Of a stretch of 17,385 nucleotides of DNA, positions 8,378 to 15,772 are shown piece after piece; position 1 is the first letter of the stretch, and the number at the start of each line of letters is the position of its first letter. This stretch comes from Flavobacteriaceae bacterium. GTDB taxonomy: Bacteria > Bacteroidota > Bacteroidia > Flavobacteriales > Flavobacteriaceae. The stretch is taken from NCBI GenBank assembly GCA_019752245.1, contig JAIEMH010000358.1, positions 1 to 17,385 of the forward strand. The letters run 5' to 3'. The position numbers were made by a program, and so were the translations under genes. The notes beneath the pieces are model-generated. The model did no database searches, was not told where the DNA came from, and worked only from the letters and a program-made list of their open reading frames with translations.

Positions 8378-8732
8378 ATTTTTATTTGTGCCCTTTCTAC
8401 TGTCTTTATTATGCTTTACTTTTATTCTACTACTTCTGCAATCCCATTTTCTTAAATGTATTAAACACGGTATTCGACTTCGGACAATTGAAATCGCCAA
8501 AAAATTGTAAATTTAGATTAGAATTTTGTGCGTATAAAAACTTGAAGTATTTTATTGTGGTAGCTTGTTTTTAATAGCTCCACGTACAACCTTGATTCTT
8601 AGGAAGAAGTCTTTCCTTATTATTTTTAGAGGAAGGTGTTTTTGCATTAGATACTGCTTATTGTGTTTGATTTGTGCTGTATGTATTTTGTTAAATTATT
8701 TAAAGTCTATACTATTTTAAAGTATACTACGT
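8378..8732. other. Gene-free stretch, T-rich
   Basis: No supported gene on either strand. The + strand frames here encode only hydrophobic, Phe/Tyr/Leu-rich strings expected from T-rich DNA. A weak hairpin (AGGAAG / CTTTCCT around 8601-8617) followed by TATTATTTTT could be a minor terminator, but no gene precedes it. Just beyond this stretch is the tandem repeat at 8733. Confidence 0.5.
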
Positions 8733-8800
8733 TATAAACACGACATATATACGATATAAACACGATATATATACGGCATATATATGTTATAAATATGACT
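8733..8800. repeat. 22-bp AT-rich tandem repeats upstream of the 246-residue gene
   Basis: Copy 1 (8733-8754) and copy 2 (8755-8776) are 22 bp each and differ at two positions; each has TATAAACACGA followed by ATATATACG. A degenerate third copy begins at about 8787 (TTATAAATATGAC). The array lies about 40 bp before the gene at 8838, where an operator or promoter would be expected. Whether a regulator binds it is unknown. Confidence 0.7.
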
Positions 8801-8825
8801 TTTGTATACATTTAACTAGGATTAA

Positions 8826-8831
8826 AAGGAG
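8826..8831 (+). promoter_or_regulatory. Shine-Dalgarno site fixing the start at 8838
   Basis: AAGGAG lies six bases before the ATG at 8838. The other genes in this window begin after A/T-rich leaders without such a site, as is usual in Flavobacteriia, so this strong ribosome-binding site is exceptional here and supports the start. Confidence 0.7.
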
Positions 8832-8837
8832 TAAGGT

Positions 8838-9578
8838 ATGGCAAAGCAAGAAGGATTGATCAGGTTGCGTGGCACTATTGATGGTGTTAATTTTTATTTT
8901 AGAAAAGGAAAGCCTACTGCTCGAAAGGCTGGTGGTGGATTTAATGCTGCTGCTATTAAAAACAGTGCTACGATGGTTCGGGTAAGGGAAAATAATACGG
9001 AGTTTGGTCATTGTTCGCAAGTGAAGAAGGCTTTTAGTGCTGTTTTGCTGTTTCATTTTGCCAACAGAAAAGATGTTACTTTACATTCAAGATTGATGCA
9101 GCTGTTTATAGCGATTAAAGCTTGTGATTTGATTTCGGAGCGAGGTAAGCGCACTGTGAATTTGGGTTTGCAAACGGCCGCAGGACAGCACTTGCTTACT
9201 TCTTTTGCTTTTACTGCTATGTCTTTTCCTGATTTACCGTTGGTTTTTTCAAGTACAACTCTAGAACTTACCTTGCCTTCTTTTTCCTTCAAGGAGTTTA
9301 GATTTCCTGTGGGTGCTACTCATTTGGAACTTTTTTTTGGTGTGGCGCATTTGAATTTGGATACCAAAACAGCCACATTAAGCAAGAGTGGTGCTGTGTT
9401 ATTGGCAAAAGGTGCGGTTGTAGACTCGTTTACTTTAATGCCAAATGTGTTGCCTAATGCTGGTGGTTTTCGTTTGCCTGTATTGTTTTATAGTTATGTG
9501 CAGGAGTTGAATGGTGTGGTTTACCCACTTCATGATTCTAAGAGTTTTGGATTGCGTGTTTTGGATGTTTTGGTTTGA
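8838..9578 (+). CDS. Uncharacterised 246-residue protein of a Bacteroidota family
   Basis: Function unknown. The N-terminal 80 residues have a recognisable pattern: MAKQEGLIRLRGTIDGVNFY, then a basic Gly-rich segment (KGKPTARKAGGG, about 24-35), then MVRVRENNTEFGHCSQVKKA (about 46-65). I recall similar N-termini (start, GTIxGxxFY, RxREN.EFG) in unannotated Bacteroidota proteins, but cannot name a family. The rest alternates hydrophobic and polar residues, suggesting beta structure (LELTLPSFSFKEFRF). No signal peptide or membrane helix is evident. The coding strand is rich in T and G with many GCT, GGT and TTG codons, unlike the A-rich genes around it, and it has a strong Shine-Dalgarno site. 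Together these suggest later acquisition. It stands alone between a tRNA and a convergent operon. Confidence 0.8.
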   Translation: MAKQEGLIRLRGTIDGVNFYFRKGKPTARKAGGGFNAAAIKNSATMVRVRENNTEFGHCSQVKKAFSAVLLFHFANRKDVTLHSRLMQLFIAIKACDLISERGKRTVNLGLQTAAGQHLLTSFAFTAMSFPDLPLVFSSTTLELTLPSFSFKEFRFPVGATHLELFFGVAHLNLDTKTATLSKSGAVLLAKGAVVDSFTLMPNVLPNAGGFRLPVLFYSYVQELNGVVYPLHDSKSFGLRVLDVLV

Positions 9579-9731
9579 TGGATGTGTCCTTTAGTGGATA
9601 GTTTTTTGAAATTATATGCTTTTTATTATGTGCAATGCTTTGCTACGTAGTTAGGAGATTTCGATGCGCGGGTTTTTTGTGTTAAAATGTCAGAATCTGT
9701 TAGTGGAGTATCCCTGTTTAATTATATATTA

Positions 9732-9765
9732 TAAAAATTCCGCAAAGTCAGGAGACGTTTGCGGA
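9732..9765 (-). terminator. Likely terminator of the - strand ter operon
   Basis: Hairpin arms TCCGCAAAGTC (9739-9749) and GACGTTTGCGGA (9754-9765) pair over 11 bp with a one-base bulge and a 4-nt loop AGGA. On the - strand the hairpin is followed by a T-rich run (ATTTTTAT), the correct orientation to end transcription about 100 nt after the terC stop. On the + strand no T-run follows. Confidence 0.7.
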
Positions 9766-9863
9766 GCATTTCATATGAAGTCTTTTTATAGCTGGGAATT
9801 TTATTTTTTCCATTTCCGAACATTATAAAGGCTAATTTTAATTTTATCCTTGAATACTAAGAT

Positions 9864-10874
9864 TTATTTTGCTGATTCTTCCTCTTCTTTATTTGGAAAC
9901 ATAATAGACGCAATCACAGATAAAACTAGAATACTACCAATGACCATTAATGAGTAAACTGAATCTATATGATAGAAAGGTGAAATTATCATTTTAATTC
10001 CAATAAATGAAAGTATGAACGCTAAACCATAAGTTAGTTTACTGAACAAATGAATAAAATTATCTAAAAGAAAAAACAATGCTCTCAAACCAAGAATCGC
10101 AAAGATATTTGATGTGTAAAGTATAAAAGGATCATTAGATATTGCAAAAATTGCAGGTATCGAATCTACAGCAAAAAGTAAATCTGTAAACTCAATTACT
10201 GCTACAACTACTAATAAAGGAGTTGCTAATTTTTTTCCATTTTCAATAGTAAAGAATTTATCCCCTACATATTTATCACTTACGCTAAAGAATCTTCTAA
10301 TTAGTTTAGCTCCTCTAGTATTATTATAATCTTCATCATCGTCTTCATCACCAGCTGACCAGGATTTAATACCTGCATAAACTAAAAATAACCCGAAAAG
10401 AGTCATTATAATATTTATATCATATTTGAAGCCTTGAATTCCTGTAAGACCTAATAGTTTGTTTAAATAAGTCAATTCAATTAAATACGCTCCAGAAAAA
10501 ATAAAAATTGCTCTTAAAACTAATGCTCCGACAATACCCCAAAACAATACTTTGTGTTTGTTTTCATTAGCTACATCAAAGAATTTAAATACTAAAATAA
10601 ATACAAATAAATTATCTACAGAAAGGGCTTTCTCTATCCAATATGCTGATTGGAACTCATAAAATTTAGCAGCACCTGCAAAACTATACACTAAACTACT
10701 GAATATCATTGCTAAAGAAATCCAAACACAAGACCAAATTACAGCTTCTTTATTGGTGACCGAATGACTTTTTTTATTAAATACCCCTAAATCAAGTATT
10801 AACATTATTACTACTGCTACTGCAAAAGTGACTATTAGCCAAGGATGCTCTGAAAAAATTGGGTGCTTGTCCAT
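9864..10874 (-). CDS. terC: TerC-family integral membrane protein
   Basis: Polytopic inner membrane protein of the TerC/Alx family, associated with tellurite resistance loci and, in several bacteria, manganese export. The 336 residues contain about nine hydrophobic helices (roughly 12-30, 45-66, 80-100, 108-130, 152-171, 216-236, 248-270, 280-300, 306-326). The two family signatures with membrane acidic residues are present: EKALSVDNLFVF (81-92) and FTDLLFAVDSIPAIFAI (229-245). A very acidic loop (AGDEDDDED, 174-182) sits between the halves and could bind cations. It is the last gene of the ter operon, 28 nt after the kinase stop, which is the widest gap in the operon. A terminator-like hairpin follows. 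Confidence 0.95.
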   Translation of the reverse strand: MDKHPIFSEHPWLIVTFAVAVVIMLILDLGVFNKKSHSVTNKEAVIWSCVWISLAMIFSSLVYSFAGAAKFYEFQSAYWIEKALSVDNLFVFILVFKFFDVANENKHKVLFWGIVGALVLRAIFIFSGAYLIELTYLNKLLGLTGIQGFKYDINIIMTLFGLFLVYAGIKSWSAGDEDDDEDYNNTRGAKLIRRFFSVSDKYVGDKFFTIENGKKLATPLLVVVAVIEFTDLLFAVDSIPAIFAISNDPFILYTSNIFAILGLRALFFLLDNFIHLFSKLTYGLAFILSFIGIKMIISPFYHIDSVYSLMVIGSILVLSVIASIMFPNKEEEESAK

Positions 10875-10902
10875 TTGTTTAATTTAAAAGTTAATTTTTA
10901 TT

Positions 10903-12414
10903 TTATTTGTTTGCCATTGTTATTACTACTACTCGTCCGCCATCTTCTTTTGATAATAGAAGTTTTTTACCGTCCGTTAATTCTACCATTGATCCGATTG
11001 GAATTTCTTTATCTTCAGTTACATCTTTCATCGATGTTAATTTTTGATTTACGAAAACCCATTTATTATTATGAAATGTGAAATAACCTACTGGAACTTT
11101 CTGTTCTGCGGTTGTTTTTTCGTTTCTGGTAACATTTCGATTAACGTGCCATTGAAACAAATATTGATTATCATAAACCATTAATCTATGATTTTCAGGT
11201 TTCCATACGGATTCCTTAAATTGATAGTACAAATCTAAAATTGGCAAAGTACCTTTGTGAGCAGTATCGCAAAATGGGCACTTTGGCGTATTTGTATTAT
11301 CAAAAACATACCATTTTTGTTCACAAGAAACATTGTGGCATTTTTGCATTAAGTCGGTTGTTTTTAATAATGCAGATTCCCATTGATCTGCTGTTGGTCT
11401 TTGCATTGGATTATGTAGTCCTTTAATAAATGCGTCATTGAATAATTCCTTTAAATATGGGCCAGTAATAGAATATGGAAGTTTTGAAATATCTGCCCAA
11501 GGTAAATCCCATTTAGAAACCTGATTTAATTTAGGTCGATTGGACGCATCTGTAGGATGTTCAATAAATATTGCTTTTTCACCCATAGACAACAGATCAT
11601 CTTTTTCAGTGTCTAAATCGTGAACTTTCCCTCCTTTTAATGGATGCCTATGTAATAAAAGCATATAGATAAGTATCGGTAATGCGTGTAAATCCGTTAA
11701 TCTGTTTGGTAATTTTCTATTTGGATCTGTTTTATTTAAATGCTTTGTAGAGAGAACTTCCGGAGCTATAAAACCAGGTGTTCCAATAACTTCAGCAGGA
11801 AATAAATTAGGAACTACTAATCCATCCAAATCAATCATACAAGCGGATTTATCTACTGGATCTACAAGTACATTATTATGAGATAAATCCGAATGTGCCA
11901 AACCCATAGCGTGCATTTTCTTTACACCACGAGTAAGATTTACCCCAATTTGAAAATAACTTAACCAATCTCCTAACTCTGACTTTGCTAATCTTAAAGG
12001 AAATAGCGGATTTCTAAATTTAGCACCTGCAAACCACATTCCGTGTTTTTCTTTACCCTGAATCAAATCACCTAATTCGTTTCCTTTTTTAAAGAAAAAT
12101 TTAGAATTATAGATGGGAACAATTATGCCTGTTAATCCATTGTGTTCTATAACATCTGTTGGCCATCTATATACTTCATTCAAATAATAATCTCCAGCAT
12201 CGTTATTTTGAATTCGAGGCAAATAATCATTTGTGATTTTTTGTAGTCTTTCTTTTTGATTAAAGTCTAATTTATCTCTAAATATGGCAACAACATACTT
12301 TTTATCTGGACTAAAAAAAACATCTTTAACACCTCCACGCATCGGTTCGCCATTATCTACAAACTGATATGTTTTTGAGTTATTGTTAATTGATTTTACT
12401 GTTATTGTACTCAT
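10903..12414 (-). CDS. TerY-P triad Ser/Thr kinase-like protein with zinc ribbon and FHA-like tail
   Basis: Protein kinase fold, cytoplasmic, no membrane helix. The catalytic loop is HSDLSHNNVL (174-183), keeping the catalytic Asp176 and the metal-binding Asn181, with Ser in place of the usual Arg. DFG is replaced by DLDG (195-198). The activation segment ends in GFIAPEV (214-220), and the late-lobe Arg is in MQRPTADQW (337-345). The ATP-anchoring VAIK lysine is not evident: the strand reads YVVAIFRDK (40-48). C-terminal to the kinase are four cysteines in zinc-ribbon spacing (C359, C364, C379, C382). A beta-rich region (about 408-500; WVFVNQ...IPIGSMVELTDGKKLLL) resembles a diverged FHA phosphopeptide-binding domain; that is my inference. 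The start lies 3 nt after the PP2C stop. It is probably the kinase arm of a phospho-switch with the adjacent phosphatase. Confidence 0.85.
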   Translation of the reverse strand: MSTITVKSINNNSKTYQFVDNGEPMRGGVKDVFFSPDKKYVVAIFRDKLDFNQKERLQKITNDYLPRIQNNDAGDYYLNEVYRWPTDVIEHNGLTGIIVPIYNSKFFFKKGNELGDLIQGKEKHGMWFAGAKFRNPLFPLRLAKSELGDWLSYFQIGVNLTRGVKKMHAMGLAHSDLSHNNVLVDPVDKSACMIDLDGLVVPNLFPAEVIGTPGFIAPEVLSTKHLNKTDPNRKLPNRLTDLHALPILIYMLLLHRHPLKGGKVHDLDTEKDDLLSMGEKAIFIEHPTDASNRPKLNQVSKWDLPWADISKLPYSITGPYLKELFNDAFIKGLHNPMQRPTADQWESALLKTTDLMQKCHNVSCEQKWYVFDNTNTPKCPFCDTAHKGTLPILDLYYQFKESVWKPENHRLMVYDNQYLFQWHVNRNVTRNEKTTAEQKVPVGYFTFHNNKWVFVNQKLTSMKDVTEDKEIPIGSMVELTDGKKLLLSKEDGGRVVVITMANK

Positions 12415-12417
12415 AGT

Positions 12418-13827
12418 CTAATAGATTATTGCAAGCGTTCTGTCATCGTGATTTCCTGGATTCCAAAAGTCCATCCAAGTTGAAAGCTGATTTGCAATTT
12501 CTGAATTCTCTTTATTGAAATCTACTTTACAATTATCTTCGTTTTTTCCTTTTAAATCTTCAAGGAATTCATTCCACTTTTCTATTTTTTCTAAATTGGC
12601 TTCTACTACAAATTTCGGGTCGTAAATACCGTCCGTCATTAACATTAAATAAGAGAAATCCTCCACTAATTTAAAACCAAAACGTGTTGAAAATTTGTCG
12701 CTTTGGAATATTTCTGACATCGTAATAAAACGAGTTCCTCCGCCAAATTCTCCAACATCTAACCAGTTCATTAATTTAATTTCGGTTAAATCTTTGTTTA
12801 ATAATCCAATTGGACAATCTCCAACACCAAAAGTTAATATTGCATAGCCAAAATCATATTTTTTGACTAAAGCAAAAATTAAAGTAGAATGAAAATCTTT
12901 TAGTTGTTTTTCGCTTTTTACAGCAAATTCCTCAATTTGCTTGTGAGCAAAATGTGCTGCTTTTGATAAATTATTATAAACAAAATGACTTATTTTTTTT
13001 GAAGAATCTTCATCTGTTTTATTATAATGATTTAATAAAGTTTCATCAAATTCTTTTAAATATTCCTCATTAAAGCTCTCTTCAAAATATTTAATAATTG
13101 AATCACAAGCTAATTTAGAACCTTGTCTAGTTAAAGGATAACCGCCTGCACCATCGGCAACACAGATTACACTCCAACCTGTATCGTTGATATTCTTGAA
13201 TGCAAAATCATCATCTCTAAAAGAACCTGCATTAGCGTGACTCCGGCCGCGTTTAGAAGCTATAACTATTTTTTTATTTAAAAAATCACTAGCAATAGCA
13301 ACATTATCCTCTTTCCAATATGAATCATTTTTATCACTTTCAATGTCTTTCCACAAAGATTTAGGGTCAGGATTAATAATAATTGTTATTATTTTTTCAT
13401 TTAATATAGAATCTTCTAATTCTCCTTCAATTCTAAACAATAATTTTATTTTTAAGTCACCACTTATAACTGGAGTACCAAAAATTAATTCTTCTTCATT
13501 ATTAAATTCAAGTCCTGAATTTTCTAAATCTTTGACTTCAGAATAAATAACATCATTCCATCCTAACTTAATAAAATCAAGTTTTGTTTCATACTTTTTA
13601 TTAACGGTTCCATTTGGTAATGAAACTAGTTGTAAAAGAATATCGTCAATTCGAGTTTTTAATTTCCAATTTGCCATAATCATCTTTTGATTTTCTTGAA
13701 TTATTTTTACTGAATTTATATTTTCTTCATTAGCTATAAAATCATCAAAAAGAGACAATTTACTTGGTGTAATTTCTATTTTATTTTGCGATAGAAAGGC
13801 TTGAATGTATTTTTTTGCATCTTCCAT
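12418..13827 (-). CDS. PP2C-family protein phosphatase of the TerY-P triad, with N-terminal extension
   Basis: Metal-dependent Ser/Thr phosphatase. The C-terminal half (about 188-469) has the PP2C motifs in order: FRDDDF (203-208), VADGAGG (223-229, in place of DGMGG), HSTLIFALV (313-321), FGVGDCPIG (333-341), LMTDGIYD (396-403) and NHDDRTLAII (459-468). The metal-binding aspartates are therefore retained. The N-terminal 185 residues are not PP2C. They contain a helical start and a beta-rich segment (LIFGTPVISGDLKIKLLFRI, 114-133) ending in INPDPKSLWKDI (151-162). That segment looks like an Ig/cadherin-like fold; this is an inference. It starts 3 nt after the upstream terY-like stop and ends 3 nt before the kinase start, so co-translation is likely. 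It should oppose the kinase, acting on shared targets such as TerY proteins. Confidence 0.88.
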   Translation of the reverse strand: MEDAKKYIQAFLSQNKIEITPSKLSLFDDFIANEENINSVKIIQENQKMIMANWKLKTRIDDILLQLVSLPNGTVNKKYETKLDFIKLGWNDVIYSEVKDLENSGLEFNNEEELIFGTPVISGDLKIKLLFRIEGELEDSILNEKIITIIINPDPKSLWKDIESDKNDSYWKEDNVAIASDFLNKKIVIASKRGRSHANAGSFRDDDFAFKNINDTGWSVICVADGAGGYPLTRQGSKLACDSIIKYFEESFNEEYLKEFDETLLNHYNKTDEDSSKKISHFVYNNLSKAAHFAHKQIEEFAVKSEKQLKDFHSTLIFALVKKYDFGYAILTFGVGDCPIGLLNKDLTEIKLMNWLDVGEFGGGTRFITMSEIFQSDKFSTRFGFKLVEDFSYLMLMTDGIYDPKFVVEANLEKIEKWNEFLEDLKGKNEDNCKVDFNKENSEIANQLSTWMDFWNPGNHDDRTLAIIY

Positions 13828-13830
13828 AAA

Positions 13831-14883
13831 TTATCCTTGTGTTCTATTTACATCAAATCCGCCTTCGCCACTTCCGTAAGTTCCTTTATTGCCACACCAA
13901 GGGCAAGTACTCAATTCTTCATCACCAATACAATGAATTTTACCACAACTACATACAGCAAAAGCTATTTGATTACCACAACACGGACAAGTTGGACCAC
14001 CAATTAATTCGTCTGTGTTTACCTTATTGTTAAATGTGGTGTTATCCGCCAATTCAAAGTAAGAATTATCAACTTGATAAGCTCCAACTAATCTGTAGCT
14101 TTTAGTACCTAATTCAATACCTGCAAAACTTGATGGTGCAATTGTTTTACGGTATTTCATTAAGTAAGGTCTTTTAGTATTTTGACATTTACCATTTAGC
14201 ACTACAAAATTATCATCCACAAATTGGCGATTCGATTCTGATTTTGTTAAGTCAATTTTTTCAATAGTTATTCCGTCTAATTTTGCTAATTCAAATCCAG
14301 TTGAATTACTTTCAACGCTTATACTACTTGTTTTAATAGAATCTGTAACCCATTTGAAAAATTCTTTATAAGATTGCACATTAGTATTTTTGAATTCCAA
14401 TACTGTATCTGTTAATTCTCCAAGCAAATGAGCATCAGTGTTATTACCGAAGGAAACTGCAATTAAATTTGCTGTTCTTTGCCAATTTTGCTTCCATTCA
14501 TTGATAGCTACTTTGCTATCATCTGTTGGTACACCATCGGTAAATAGAAATACAATTGGTTTCCAATCTCCTTTTATTTCATAAGTGGTTTTGACAATAT
14601 TAGTTCTTAATTCGTGCATCAAATGTCCTAACCCTTTGCTTAATGAAGTTCCGCTACCAATAGGAAATTTTGGAGGATAGAAACTAACTATTTCTTGTAA
14701 TGGCACTAATGTTTTTGGTTGCCCAGCAAATACAATTATAGACACGAAAACAGTTTCGAGAGCATGTGGATCGGTTTTTAATGCTTGGATAATTGTTGCT
14801 AATCCTTCTTCAACTTGTTGAATGGGCTCGCCAACCATGGATTCTGAAATGTCTATTAAGAAATATATTGGTAATCTTCTCAT
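13831..14883 (-). CDS. TerY-like VWA protein with C-terminal cysteine-rich zinc domain
   Basis: The N-terminal VWA domain (about 1-190) has an intact metal-ion-dependent adhesion site: DISES (11-15), Thr79 in GSGTSLSKG, and Asp116 in FTDGVPTDD. A middle region of about 190-290 is beta-rich. The C-terminal 60 residues hold eight cysteines: C299, C301, C302, C311, C313, C318, C327 and C330. CPCC and CPWC knuckles bound the cluster, fitting a double zinc ribbon. No signal peptide is present, so it is cytoplasmic. It is longer than the other two TerY-like proteins here (350 against 211 and 212) because of this tail, which neither of them has. Its start is 1 nt from the stop of the upstream membrane protein, and PP2C follows after 3 nt. 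It is probably the VWA member of the phosphatase/kinase triad. Confidence 0.9.
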   Translation of the reverse strand: MRRLPIYFLIDISESMVGEPIQQVEEGLATIIQALKTDPHALETVFVSIIVFAGQPKTLVPLQEIVSFYPPKFPIGSGTSLSKGLGHLMHELRTNIVKTTYEIKGDWKPIVFLFTDGVPTDDSKVAINEWKQNWQRTANLIAVSFGNNTDAHLLGELTDTVLEFKNTNVQSYKEFFKWVTDSIKTSSISVESNSTGFELAKLDGITIEKIDLTKSESNRQFVDDNFVVLNGKCQNTKRPYLMKYRKTIAPSSFAGIELGTKSYRLVGAYQVDNSYFELADNTTFNNKVNTDELIGGPTCPCCGNQIAFAVCSCGKIHCIGDEELSTCPWCGNKGTYGSGEGGFDVNRTQG

Positions 14884-14884
14884 A

Positions 14885-15139
14885 TTAAAAGAAATTTAAA
14901 AGCATTAAAAAGATAATTAAAAGCACAATTTGAGACATATCAACGGACAATCCCAAACCAACCTGAAAAGGTTTGATAATATTTTTCAAAAAATTAAAAA
15001 TTGGAGAAAAGAGACTATTGAAAAATTCAAAAATCTTTTTGAATTTCGGGTTCAATTTATCTTTGTATGGTAATAATTTTGAATATAAAAACAATCCAAC
15101 AATTAGAATATTTATTAAAATTGGAATTATTTTTATCAT
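14885..15139 (-). CDS. Small two-helix membrane protein in the ter operon
   Basis: An 84-residue product with a hydrophobic N-terminal helix (about 2-20, IKIIPILINILIVGLFLYS), a basic amphipathic middle (KDKLNPKFKKIFEFFNSLF) and a second hydrophobic helix at about 66-84. The middle segment FSPIFNFLKNIIKPF followed by DMSQIVLLIIFLMLL is faintly like YggT-family proteins. I do not consider that established. Its ATG (15137-15139) overlaps the stop of the upstream terY-like gene as ATGA, and the next gene starts 1 nt after its stop, so it is translated as part of the operon. It may bring a VWA or kinase component to the membrane or assist TerC; this is inference. Confidence 0.75.
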   Translation of the reverse strand: MIKIIPILINILIVGLFLYSKLLPYKDKLNPKFKKIFEFFNSLFSPIFNFLKNIIKPFQVGLGLSVDMSQIVLLIIFLMLLNFF

Positions 15140-15771
15140 ATCACTACTGTTATTTCACTTGGTGGTGGTGGTAATGTTATACTTTCTCCAGTTCCTTGGC
15201 TTTTGTTGCCTTGTTCGATAGTTTCTGAAACCCATTTGAAGAATTGTTTAAGTGTTGAACTATCTGCAGAATCTAGATGAACTACGTTATCTGTTAATTC
15301 TTTAAGAATAATGTCATCTGCTTTTATACCAGCTGCACAACCAACAACTGCACCAAAGTTTAAATTCTTAATCTCAATTATTTTTTCTCTATATAATTGC
15401 AAATCTGATGGTTTACCATCAGTAAACACAAAAAGTAAGGGTTTCCAATCTCCTTTTTGAGTAGGTGAACCTTTTATTACATCTTTTTTTACTTGTTGTA
15501 TTATATATTCTAATCCAGCTCCTGTATTAGTAGGGCCACTTTGTGGACAAGTTATTTCTGGAAGTTGAAAACTAACCAATTCAGTTAATGGTGCAATTTC
15601 TTTTACTTCTCTGTCATAAGTTATAATACTTATCCAAAGAGAGTCTAAAGCCTGGGCGTCAGAGCGCAATGTGTTAATCATACCGCTTAAAGCATTGTTT
15701 AATGCTTGAATAGGTTCGCCACGCATCGAGCCTGATGTATCTAATAAAAAATAAACCGGTAGTCTTCTCAT
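15136..15771 (-). CDS. TerY-like VWA protein (second copy, short form)
   Basis: A VWA-domain protein of 211 residues, essentially the domain alone. MIDAS residues are complete: DTSGS (11-15), Thr81 in GPTNTGAG, and Asp118 in VFTDGKPSD. The start MRRLPVYFLLDTSGSM is almost identical to that of the copy at 15943-16581. After the domain comes a polar linker (about 187-198) and a proline-rich end, LPPPPSEITVVI, shared with the other short copy. Its stop overlaps the start of the membrane protein downstream (ATGA). The gene for a 52-residue basic protein ends 1 nt before its ATG. VWA proteins of this type bind a divalent metal and partner proteins; the partner here is probably TerD or the triad enzymes. 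Confidence 0.93.
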   Translation of the reverse strand: MRRLPVYFLLDTSGSMRGEPIQALNNALSGMINTLRSDAQALDSLWISIITYDREVKEIAPLTELVSFQLPEITCPQSGPTNTGAGLEYIIQQVKKDVIKGSPTQKGDWKPLLFVFTDGKPSDLQLYREKIIEIKNLNFGAVVGCAAGIKADDIILKELTDNVVHLDSADSSTLKQFFKWVSETIEQGNKSQGTGESITLPPPPSEITVVI

Positions 15772-15772
15772 A

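Noticed and set aside
8285..8500. 71-residue frame on the - strand over the tRNA-Arg
   Set aside because: It reads antisense through the tRNA; the string FEPATIRAEI is a typical spurious translation of antisense tRNA.
8430..8570. 46-codon open - strand frame ending KKMGLQK, with NCPKSN
   Set aside because: It looks slightly protein-like (FGDFNCPKSNTVFNTF) but has no start, an upstream stop and no neighbour; decayed gene or chance cannot be told apart.
8301..8574. Two + strand frames of 69 residues in T-rich DNA
   Set aside because: Composition is almost all Phe, Leu, Tyr and Cys from T-rich sequence, one overlaps the tRNA, and no ribosome-binding site is seen.
8787..9292. - strand frames opposite the 246-residue gene
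   Set aside because: They lie antisense to a gene with a strong ribosome-binding site and intact frame.
8258..9863. tRNA-Arg as an attachment site for an island carrying the ter operon
   Set aside because: No repeat of the tRNA 3' end, no integrase and no transposase are visible in the window, so insertion cannot be supported.
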